Shown in pieces: positions 1 to 5,064 of a stretch of DNA of 5,320 nucleotides. The notes under the pieces were generated by a model. It was given only the letters and a program-made list of their open reading frames with translations, ran no database searches and was not told where the DNA came from. This DNA comes from an uncultured Pseudomonadota bacterium (GTDB lineage: Bacteria > Bdellovibrionota_B > Oligoflexia > Oligoflexales > CAILAO01). The stretch's first letter is position 1. Each line of letters opens with the position of its first letter. The stretch lies in contig CAILAO010000321.1 in the NCBI GenBank assembly GCA_903832105.1, positions 1 to 5,320 of the forward strand, written 5' to 3'. Position numbers and translations under genes: made by a program.

Positions 1-1
1 A

Positions 2-1627
2 CCGAAAGGACAGGCTGCTGAATTTAAGATAGACCTAAACCTTCTGATCTTTACGGATTTTGAGACCGATGAAAACTTTAGTATGAAGACATATATGGAG
101 GAAAATAATAAAGACTATATTCTCCTTCTTTTTGGTATCGTCAATTGTGATTCTTGTAATGCCAAAGCGGAAAAGATGCAAAACGAGATCATAGGAAAAC
201 ATGAGATTTATAGCACAGAGTTTGGAAAAAAATTTGAGATCATCGGGGTCAACGCCGACAACCCTTCTGAGACAAGAAAAATCGAAGCCCTGCGAACAAA
301 ATACCCTTTTATTCGTTGGTGGGATCCTGGTGGAAAAATTATGGTCGATCAACTTTTGCCACCTGGATTTGAATTCGGCGTTCCTTTTACAGTGTTGTTG
401 ACCCGTGAGGGTGTTCTCTTGATGAGGATAACAAATAGGGAAAGCGTATCTCCAGAAAACATCATGACCAGGGCAGAAATTGCTATAAGAACAGGATCTA
501 GCGATGCTGTTCCGATCCCGACTGATCAAGAGCCAACGCCCACACCTACTTCGACTGAAATACCACCAAGCCTTGTGGTTTCAGACCTAATCCTTCCTAC
601 CGTAGGGCGACTTAATTCTGTTGTTGTGCAAGATTGTGAAGGAAAAACTCACAAACTTGGTGAGGTTCTTAAAAACGACCTAAAATTCATCCAAGTTACT
701 GATGGTGCATGCGATGCAAAGTGCCTCGAAAACCATAATGAACTTATGTCGCTTGGTGATGACTGTAGATCCGGCGGAAAATATCGTTGCCGGGTGGCAA
801 CGGTCACGCAGGGCTCGCTCACTCCAGAACTTTGTGCAAAAGGCGACGCTTTTCAGGGTGGAGCCGAGATTTTCAGCGTCTTTACATCACACTTTGATTG
901 GAATAGTAAAAGAGCTTTCGTTGGCACAGACCCTCTACCGCAAATCGAAAGTCTAAAAGGCCCACTATTCTTGGGATTTGATCAGAAAGAGCATTTAGTT
1001 TTTTCTTTCGATGGAGGTAGCGCGACATTTTCAGCAAATCAAATTGTTAATTCTTTGAATAGTCCAACGTTTGGAACACCGCCTCTTGGATTTGAATATC
1101 TTTTCTATAGTCGATTCAATAATCAGGGAAATCTCCCCTTTGCGCAGTGGAGAAAGGGGCCGAAAATAACGATACTTAATATTTTCAGAGACGGCTGTCT
1201 TTCATGCATTGAGGAATTGAAGGAGTGGAGTGAGCCGGGAAGTATATTTGATATGTGTTCTAAAGATGGCAATTTATGTCAACTTGCCGCGCTAGACACG
1301 GGTGATCCTTCACCGGATATTGATGCCTATAGTAAGAAAGTTTCTGAGAAAATGGCATCTCACGGTGTCAAATGGCCCATTATTTTCGACCCCAACCCGA
1401 TGAATACCGATGAAGAATATTTAAACCGCTTTTTTGAGGGATACCTCACGGGAATTTACCGCAAACCACCCGGTGGACAGATTTCATGGAACGGAATGTT
1501 CGGCACAATTATTTATGACCAAGAGTCTAAGATACTCGGAGGTTTTAAGGGCTCGGATCGTAATGAAAGTGCCCGTTTACATAGTCTCGTGAAGGAATTA
1601 TTGGAAAAATATTCGGTCATCAACTGA
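2..1627 (+). CDS. Triple thioredoxin-domain protein, 5' end outside window
   Basis: The reading frame is open from the left edge. The first ATG (83) has no Shine-Dalgarno site, and the 27 codons before it read as normal protein leading into a thioredoxin strand, so the true start is upstream. Residues are numbered here from the Met at 83. Domain 1 (to about 138) has CDSC (C22, C25) and a cis-proline strand G-V-P-F-T (P101). A Pro/Thr-rich linker follows (about 144-162). Domain 2 (about 170-325) has CDAKC (C210, C214), a CX3C spacing also seen in SCO-type cytochrome-oxidase assembly proteins, plus extra cysteines C185, C228, C236 and C251. Domain 3 (about 335-514) has CLSC (C372, C375), but Phe473 sits where the cis-proline should be. 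Two stops in a row (TGA TAA) end the gene. Location is probably periplasmic, since the downstream genes encode signal peptides, but its own N-terminus is not visible. The thioredoxin folds are well supported; the role as reductase, oxidase, isomerase or metal chaperone is not known. Confidence 0.85.
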   Translation, partial: PKGQAAEFKIDLNLLIFTDFETDENFSMKTYMEENNKDYILLLFGIVNCDSCNAKAEKMQNEIIGKHEIYSTEFGKKFEIIGVNADNPSETRKIEALRTKYPFIRWWDPGGKIMVDQLLPPGFEFGVPFTVLLTREGVLLMRITNRESVSPENIMTRAEIAIRTGSSDAVPIPTDQEPTPTPTSTEIPPSLVVSDLILPTVGRLNSVVVQDCEGKTHKLGEVLKNDLKFIQVTDGACDAKCLENHNELMSLGDDCRSGGKYRCRVATVTQGSLTPELCAKGDAFQGGAEIFSVFTSHFDWNSKRAFVGTDPLPQIESLKGPLFLGFDQKEHLVFSFDGGSATFSANQIVNSLNSPTFGTPPLGFEYLFYSRFNNQGNLPFAQWRKGPKITILNIFRDGCLSCIEELKEWSEPGSIFDMCSKDGNLCQLAALDTGDPSPDIDAYSKKVSEKMASHGVKWPIIFDPNPMNTDEEYLNRFFEGYLTGIYRKPPGGQISWNGMFGTIIYDQESKILGGFKGSDRNESARLHSLVKELLEKYSVIN

Positions 1628-1678
1628 TAAACACTAACACGACTTTTAGCGAGATTTTTAGGGAAAGGAAATATGATC

Positions 1679-2212
1679 ATGAAACTTAAAGAAAAGGTCG
1701 CATTTTTCGGGTGTATCTTGCTCTTTACTTTTTTTACATCACAGACTCTTTGGGCTATCACAGAAGGAGAGGCTTTTCCTAACTCGGTTGTTATAAAGGC
1801 TTATAAGGACGGCGAGTTAAACCAACAAAAGATGATCGGGAGGGTGACGATTGTTAATTTCTGGGCGACTTGGTGCGAGTCTTGTAAGGTTGAGCTTGTT
1901 GAGATGGAAGATAAGTTTTCTCCTCTTTTAACTCATAAAGATGTTCAGCTTGCCTTTGTTAGCCTCGACAAGGATCCAGATAAGGCTGGTGGGTGGTTTT
2001 CGGGGCATTTAAAAAAGCCGGACGCTTTTATTAAGTTTCTTTATAAAGACCCCGAATTTGTTGCGGCCGAAACACTTGGATTTGATTCTTTTCCAATGAC
2101 TCTTGTCATCGATAAAGAGGGCGTCGTAAAGTACGTCCAAAAAGGCTATCAGGAAGGTACTAATTCAACCGAAAAAATAGTTGACTTTACAAAGAAACTG
2201 TTAGGATTATAG
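1679..2212 (+). CDS. TlpA/ResA-like secreted thiol-disulfide oxidoreductase
   Basis: A 177-residue exported thioredoxin-fold protein of the TlpA/ResA/DsbE type. Residues 1-26 form a signal peptide (Lys-rich start, hydrophobic FFGCILLFTFF, cleavage expected after LWA). The active site is FWATWCESC (C66, C69), the standard context for this family, and the cis-proline strand is S-F-P-M-T (P139) followed by LVIDKEG. ResA and TlpA reduce disulfides on apocytochrome c or on copper-site proteins outside the cytoplasmic membrane; which substrate applies here cannot be read from the sequence. I chose the ATG at 1679 because AGGA at 1666-1669 is 9 bases away; an ATG six bases earlier (1673) is possible but lies only 3 bases from that site. 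It follows the triple-thioredoxin gene by 51 bases with no obvious terminator, so co-transcription is likely. Confidence 0.93.
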   Translation: MKLKEKVAFFGCILLFTFFTSQTLWAITEGEAFPNSVVIKAYKDGELNQQKMIGRVTIVNFWATWCESCKVELVEMEDKFSPLLTHKDVQLAFVSLDKDPDKAGGWFSGHLKKPDAFIKFLYKDPEFVAAETLGFDSFPMTLVIDKEGVVKYVQKGYQEGTNSTEKIVDFTKKLLGL

Positions 2213-2250
2213 GTGTAGATCGGTTGATGCTGTCAAATAGTTCTCGCCCG

Positions 2251-2259
2251 TGCTAGATT
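2251..2259 (+). promoter_or_regulatory. Possible extended -10 promoter element
   Basis: TGCTAGATT fits a TGn extended -10 followed by a hexamer matching TATAAT at 4 of 6 positions. It lies in the 80-base gap before the CGDC thioredoxin gene. No convincing -35 box is found at the right distance. It could be an internal promoter for the last genes of the cluster, or chance. Confidence 0.2.
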
Positions 2260-2280
2260 ATGGTTTTAATACACTTTGTA

Positions 2281-2286
2281 AAGGAG
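2281..2286 (+). promoter_or_regulatory. Ribosome binding site AAGGAG fixing start at 2293
   Basis: AAGGAG sits 6 bases before the ATG at 2293. This decides against the in-frame ATG at 2260, which has no comparable site and would put 11 extra residues (including His, Glu and Lys) in front of an otherwise normal signal peptide. Confidence 0.85.
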
Positions 2287-2292
2287 TCTCAT

Positions 2293-2829
2293 ATGAAAAA
2301 TGTAATTTTTGCAGGATTGATGTTGATCATTTCCGAGCTTGCTTTTTCTGTAGAGCCTTTCTCGCTTCCATGGATGAACCCCCCCCCAGAAGCAGGAAGT
2401 CCTGGCGCGGTTAACTACAGTAGCGCTGACAATCCCAACAAGATTTTTGTGATAGAAACTTTCTTCAGATTGTGTGGGGATTGTAACAACAATGAACCTA
2501 ACGTTAACCGTCTTGCAGATCACTATAAGAATAGCGCCCGTGTTCAAGTTTTAGATGTAGGGATTGACAAAAAGGACCGTGATTATCAACTTTGGATTCA
2601 AAAGCATAATCCAAACCATCCCGTCTTAAAAGACGCCGATCAAAAACTTATCGGACAACTCGGGACCCAAGTCTACCCATCTACTTACATCATCGGCTGC
2701 CAAGGCCAGGTCGCCTATTCTCATGAAGACGTTTGGACGGCTGAAGCAGAAGCTTTGATCAAGAGTAAAATAGACGCTCTTTTGGAAACTAATTGTTATG
2801 AATTTTCTGAGAGCGAAGATTCCGAATAA
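2293..2829 (+). CDS. Secreted thioredoxin-fold protein with CGDC motif
   Basis: A 178-residue protein. Residues 1-19 look like a signal peptide (MKN, then a hydrophobic stretch, cleavage near AFS). The thioredoxin fold shows as strand KIFVIETFF, active-site-like CGDC (C61, C64), a helix with EPNVNRLADHY, strand VQVLDVGID, and a cis-proline strand V-Y-P-S-T (P129). Two further cysteines, C136 and C168, lie in the C-terminal part and could form a second disulfide or a metal site. The Trp normally before the first Cys is replaced by Leu, so this is not a classical thioredoxin; a reductase, sensor or adaptor role is open. The tail is acidic (ESEDSE). Nine consecutive C bases encode Pro30-Pro32 just after the signal peptide. 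The next gene follows after 21 bases, so the two are almost certainly co-transcribed. Confidence 0.9.
   Translation: MKNVIFAGLMLIISELAFSVEPFSLPWMNPPPEAGSPGAVNYSSADNPNKIFVIETFFRLCGDCNNNEPNVNRLADHYKNSARVQVLDVGIDKKDRDYQLWIQKHNPNHPVLKDADQKLIGQLGTQVYPSTYIIGCQGQVAYSHEDVWTAEAEALIKSKIDALLETNCYEFSESEDSE
2379..2387 (+). repeat. Poly-C tract (C9) inside the CGDC thioredoxin gene
   Basis: Nine C in a row lie at codons 29-32 of the secreted CGDC protein and encode Pro-Pro-Pro. Tracts of this kind are prone to slippage in replication, and a change of one base here would cut the protein just after its signal peptide. Whether the length varies cannot be told from one sequence. Confidence 0.9.
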
Positions 2830-2840
2830 AGTTTGACGTT

Positions 2841-2844
2841 GGAG
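2841..2844 (+). promoter_or_regulatory. Ribosome binding site GGAG fixing start at 2851
   Basis: GGAG is 6 bases before the ATG at 2851. A longer reading from TTG at 2833 would include this site in the coding sequence and has no good site of its own, so 2851 is preferred. Confidence 0.75.
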
Positions 2845-2850
2845 TCGGTT

Positions 2851-3270
2851 ATGAAGTTTTTTTTCGAAACCATTCGTTTAGGTATACTCGTATGTTGTTT
2901 AGGAGTTTGGGCTAGCATAGCTTTTGGAGGGGCTGATTCCTCAAATTTGACCTCGATTGAGGTGGTGAAAGAAGCACAAAAGAACCAGACTCTTTCTTTC
3001 AAATTTGAAGTGAAGATTCCAACAGACTTGGTGTTTAATGGTGAGGGTCCTTGGAAACTAAAACTGAAAAAGCACGACGGACTCTCATTTGAGAAGACAG
3101 AATGGGGAGCTAAAGACGTCGATTCTAACATTCCCGGTTTTTTGATTGTGACCAATCAAAAACCGCAGAGTAAAGCCGGTTTACTTGAGTATTCTCTGAC
3201 CGCTTTTGTTTGTTCAAAGGACAAGTCAAAATGTTATCGAGAAGTCCATAATGGAACGACAAATTGGTGA
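2851..3270 (+). CDS. Small secreted DsbD alpha-domain-like protein
   Basis: A 139-residue protein with a signal peptide (about 1-27: hydrophobic RLGILVCCLGVWASIAFG). The mature part is rich in beta strands (SFKFEVKIP, PWKLKLKK, PGFLIVTNQ, LLEYSLTAFVC) and ends with a cysteine pair, C121 and C128, in VCSKDKSKCYREV. This order, an immunoglobulin-like set of strands finishing in a closely spaced Cys pair before an aromatic residue, resembles the N-terminal alpha domain of DsbD, whose two cysteines pass electrons to periplasmic thioredoxin-like proteins. Here the domain stands alone, without DsbD's membrane and C-terminal thioredoxin parts. The neighbouring thioredoxin genes fit a partner role. 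The assignment rests on pattern and context, not on a search; a structural or metal-binding role is possible. Codons 3-5 contain eight T in a row. Confidence 0.75.
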   Translation: MKFFFETIRLGILVCCLGVWASIAFGGADSSNLTSIEVVKEAQKNQTLSFKFEVKIPTDLVFNGEGPWKLKLKKHDGLSFEKTEWGAKDVDSNIPGFLIVTNQKPQSKAGLLEYSLTAFVCSKDKSKCYREVHNGTTNW

Positions 3271-3276
3271 TTGAAC

Positions 3277-3304
3277 GCAAGGGGTGAATGCTCGCTTGTT
3301 TTTT
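3277..3304 (+). terminator. Weak candidate terminator after the DsbD-alpha-like gene
   Basis: A short stem (GCAAG at 3277-3281 with CTTGT at 3295-3299, one pair being G-U) is followed by a run of T ending at 3304. The stem is weak and the loop long, so it may at best reduce read-through into the small membrane gene. Confidence 0.22.
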
Positions 3305-3359
3305 GAGATAAAGAGAGCGACTGAATAACGCAGAGATAAGGAAACTTGCACATCGCATC

Positions 3360-3365
3360 AGGAGG
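3360..3365 (+). promoter_or_regulatory. Ribosome binding site AGGAGG supporting a GTG start
   Basis: A full AGGAGG lies 5 bases before GTG at 3371. It is the main reason for accepting this short reading frame as a real gene with a GTG start. Confidence 0.88.
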
Positions 3366-3370
3366 ATAAT

Positions 3371-3580
3371 GTGAAGATTGGAAATCATCAGGTAGGTCCC
3401 TACACAATAGGTTGTTTTTTCGTCGGTTGCGGTATTGGCTTTATCGTACACAACCTCTTTGCAGGTCTTTTAATCGGCCTTGGAGTTGGGTATATCTTAG
3501 ATATGATTATGAAAAAGCACTCGGACGGCAGTGGCTGCGGCTGCAAATCATCCGAAGAAGAGTCGTCCAAAAAAGAGTAA
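3371..3580 (+). CDS. Small glycine-rich membrane protein with CGC tail
   Basis: A 69-residue protein starting at GTG behind a perfect Shine-Dalgarno site. Residues about 10-46 are almost wholly hydrophobic and glycine-rich (GCFFVGCGIGF, then GLLIGLGVGYIL), enough for two short membrane helices turning at HNLF, with glycine spacing suited to tight helix packing. C15 and C20 lie in the first helix. The polar tail carries CGC (C56, C58) followed by an acidic and lysine-rich end. I do not recognise a named family. The tail could bind a metal or take part in thiol exchange, which would fit the genes before it, but the 100-base gap upstream leaves it uncertain whether it belongs to the same transcript. 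Confidence 0.75.
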   Translation: MKIGNHQVGPYTIGCFFVGCGIGFIVHNLFAGLLIGLGVGYILDMIMKKHSDGSGCGCKSSEEESSKKE

Positions 3581-3588
3581 TCTGGCAA

Positions 3589-3606
3589 TCTAATCTGTCT
3601 AATCTG
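3589..3606 (+). repeat. 9-bp tandem repeat (TCTAATCTG x2)
   Basis: Two perfect adjacent copies of TCTAATCTG lie 9 bases after the stop of the small membrane gene. A third, partial copy (TAATCTG, 3578-3584) includes that stop codon. Its function is unknown; it marks the border between the plus-strand cluster and the rearranged right side. Confidence 0.85.
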
Positions 3607-3623
3607 GGGACGCTCGACTGGAT

Positions 3624-3737
3624 TCAAGCATTTAGTGGTATTTTGGACGAAATCATACCTTGCCGAATCGCAACAATGACGGCTTGCCCTTCCATCTCGA
3701 TATGCCGTGCTACACACGGGAAAACCTCAATAGATCT
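3624..3737 (-). pseudogene. Possible relic of a PAS-domain C-terminal end
   Basis: Read on the minus strand, one frame past the lipoprotein stop gives VFPCVARHIEMEGQAVIVAI followed by RQGMISSK and then a stop at 3626-3624. The pattern F-P-x-x-V-x-x-R-x-I-E-x-E-G ending in A-I-R-x-x-x-x-x-K is what the last two strands of many PAS domains look like (typically ending in RDITERK). No start codon or ribosome site is seen and the frame runs into the 3' end of the lipoprotein gene, so if real this is a leftover of a sensor gene and not an active one. The match is by eye over about 30 residues; chance is possible. Confidence 0.33.
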
Positions 3738-4893
3738 TGTTGCATTGGCAGGTAGAACTGTCAACAACGGGAGTGACGGCGTTGTTTAAACTAATAAAGA
3801 CTTCGTTATTTGCTGACGAGACATTAAATCCGATTCCAAAGGTTGCGCCCCCAGAAATGCTTAAATGATAGCTGTCGTTATTGCCCCAAACATTTAGCCC
3901 AGCATTTTTTGAGGCAATATTTAGGCGCCATTGGTTACCATAAATATGTCCAGTTGCGGCTTCAGAAGTGCCCACTTGGACCCCCGTTGAACCTTGAGAA
4001 TGAATTGCCGGCGAATCAATGAAATTTTGTAAAAAGGTGGCGGAGCTACCAGGGTCATCAATTTGTATACCAACAATCCCGCCATTAATTTCTTTTATCG
4101 AAAAACTAGAATTTGTAATTAAATTTGGACCGCTGATAGATGGAATAGAAAATCGAAGTCCTATACCGTGAGTTGCCTCAGGAGCCAAAGATGAAGGATT
4201 GACAATCGCAATAGCAGGAAAAGCCAGAGTGCTTGTCGTCATACCTACAAAATTTTCGGAATTCGGATTTGCTGGCAGAATCCTTACAGCGCTGCCATTG
4301 CCCGTGTACGCAATTTGACCAGAAAACGAGAATTCCATCATATCGGCACTGTCAAAAATAAGACCATCATCATCACCAATTCCATCCATAAAGTATAGAT
4401 CAACACCGTGAAAAACATAGGAACACGCAGTACAAGGTGGAATCGTTATGGAGCTTGTCGTTCTTATTGCGGAATAATCAACCCCGCCTAAGACCGAATA
4501 ACCGCCACCATTCACTTCAAGCGCATAGCCAGCACCATTTGCAAAATCTATCGCCTCTTGTAAACCTTGTGATTTGGTTCCGCTGATGTCCAACAAAGTT
4601 CCATCCGGTTTGACGACAATCCAATCATTGGAAGGTGGGGCACCAGTCCGTATCATCATAACTTTTCCTGATGCCCGTTCGGGATCTGCAACATCTGCGT
4701 TGACAATTGGATCAACAGCGGTCGTGACTTTCTCTGGATTTGTGTTTTGCAAAGTTGGACTGCTGGATTGACTGCTTTTCTTAAGTTTCGAAAGTGAGCT
4801 GCCATTACAGGATATTGTTAGGAGAATAGCGAAGCTCATACTCGCCATAATTAGTCTCGTTGTCATCTTTCGTTCGGATGCAATTTTTGACAT
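3727..4893 (-). CDS. Predicted lipoprotein with parallel beta-helix fold
   Basis: A 388-residue protein on the minus strand. The N-terminus has a charged start, a hydrophobic run (LIMASMSFAILLTIS) and C29, forming a loose lipobox (TISC), so an outer-membrane or periplasmic lipoprotein is likely. A Ser/Thr/Pro-rich linker follows (about 30-75). The body starts with GTLLDISGTKSQGLQEAIDFANGAG-type residues (about 98-121) and a GGGY turn, typical of the first turn of pectate-lyase-3/tailspike-like beta-helices. Many short Gly/Asn/Ser-rich strand repeats follow up to the C-terminus (for example NAGLNVWGNND, GIGFNVSSANNEVFISLNN). Two Cys pairs, C154/C157 and C382/C384, are present. No catalytic residues can be assigned, so polysaccharide binding or cleavage, or a structural surface role, are all open. 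Start choice: AGAGGAG lies 7 bases before the ATG. It points toward the thiol cluster (convergent). Confidence 0.82.
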   Translation of the reverse strand: MSKIASERKMTTRLIMASMSFAILLTISCNGSSLSKLKKSSQSSSPTLQNTNPEKVTTAVDPIVNADVADPERASGKVMMIRTGAPPSNDWIVVKPDGTLLDISGTKSQGLQEAIDFANGAGYALEVNGGGYSVLGGVDYSAIRTTSSITIPPCTACSYVFHGVDLYFMDGIGDDDGLIFDSADMMEFSFSGQIAYTGNGSAVRILPANPNSENFVGMTTSTLAFPAIAIVNPSSLAPEATHGIGLRFSIPSISGPNLITNSSFSIKEINGGIVGIQIDDPGSSATFLQNFIDSPAIHSQGSTGVQVGTSEAATGHIYGNQWRLNIASKNAGLNVWGNNDSYHLSISGGATFGIGFNVSSANNEVFISLNNAVTPVVDSSTCQCNKIY

Positions 4894-4900
4894 TTTCGAA

Positions 4901-4907
4901 CTCCTCT
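4901..4907 (-). promoter_or_regulatory. Ribosome binding site AGAGGAG of the lipoprotein gene
   Basis: On the minus strand AGAGGAG is separated by 7 bases from the ATG whose first base is 4893. It supports that start over the internal Met10, which has no such site. Confidence 0.85.
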
Positions 4908-4920
4908 GGTTGGTAGGAAT

Positions 4921-4946
4921 TGCTTTGAAAATTTTTTGTCAAAGCA
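4921..4946. promoter_or_regulatory. Inverted repeat, possible operator or 5'-leader hairpin
   Basis: Two perfect 8-base arms, TGCTTTGA (4921-4928) and TCAAAGCA (4939-4946), flank a 10-base AT-rich centre, 28 bases before the lipoprotein start codon. A protein-binding operator or a hairpin in the leader just before the ribosome site are the likely readings. No T-run follows on the minus strand, so it is not a usual terminator. Confidence 0.5.
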
Positions 4947-4958
4947 GTTAGCCCTAAC
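4947..4958. repeat. Second adjacent inverted repeat GTTAG-CC-CTAAC
   Basis: A 12-base dyad with perfect 5-base arms touches the 26-base inverted repeat with no gap. Short dyads arise by chance, but the direct abutment upstream of the same gene suggests a compound regulatory site. Confidence 0.35.
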
Positions 4959-5064
4959 CACAAACGCCCGTTGGACTGATCGGAATTTTTTGGGGAAAAC
5001 TTGAGACGAAATATTTGACCGCGTAATATCCTGAAAGAAAAAGGAAAAAGCTTGGTAACTGTTA

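Noticed and set aside
3303..3329. TTGAGA ... AATAAC as a promoter for the small membrane protein
   Set aside because: The spacer is only 15 bases and the -10 matches 4 of 6; too weak to annotate, though a promoter in this 100-base gap remains possible.
3618..3665. GGTAT...ATACC and TTGC...GCAA pairings in the convergent gap as a two-way terminator
   Set aside because: Short stems with long or mismatched loops and no T-runs; expected by chance.
3702..3720. CCGTG/CACGG hairpin with a 5-base loop as a terminator of the lipoprotein gene
   Set aside because: The stem is only 5 pairs and no T-run follows it on either strand; it also falls inside the PAS-like relic.
3412..3789. Plus-strand open frame overlapping the small membrane gene and the lipoprotein 3' end
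   Set aside because: It has no ribosome site, atypical composition, and overlaps two better-supported genes.
4914..4942. TTGACA on the minus strand (4942-4937) as the -35 box of a lipoprotein promoter
   Set aside because: With 17-base spacing the -10 would be TTCCTA, a very poor match, and transcription would start inside the ribosome binding site at 4901-4907.
4947..4958. Telomere-like TTAGGG/CCCTAA in the small dyad
   Set aside because: Only one copy is present and it is part of a simple inverted repeat; no repeat array.
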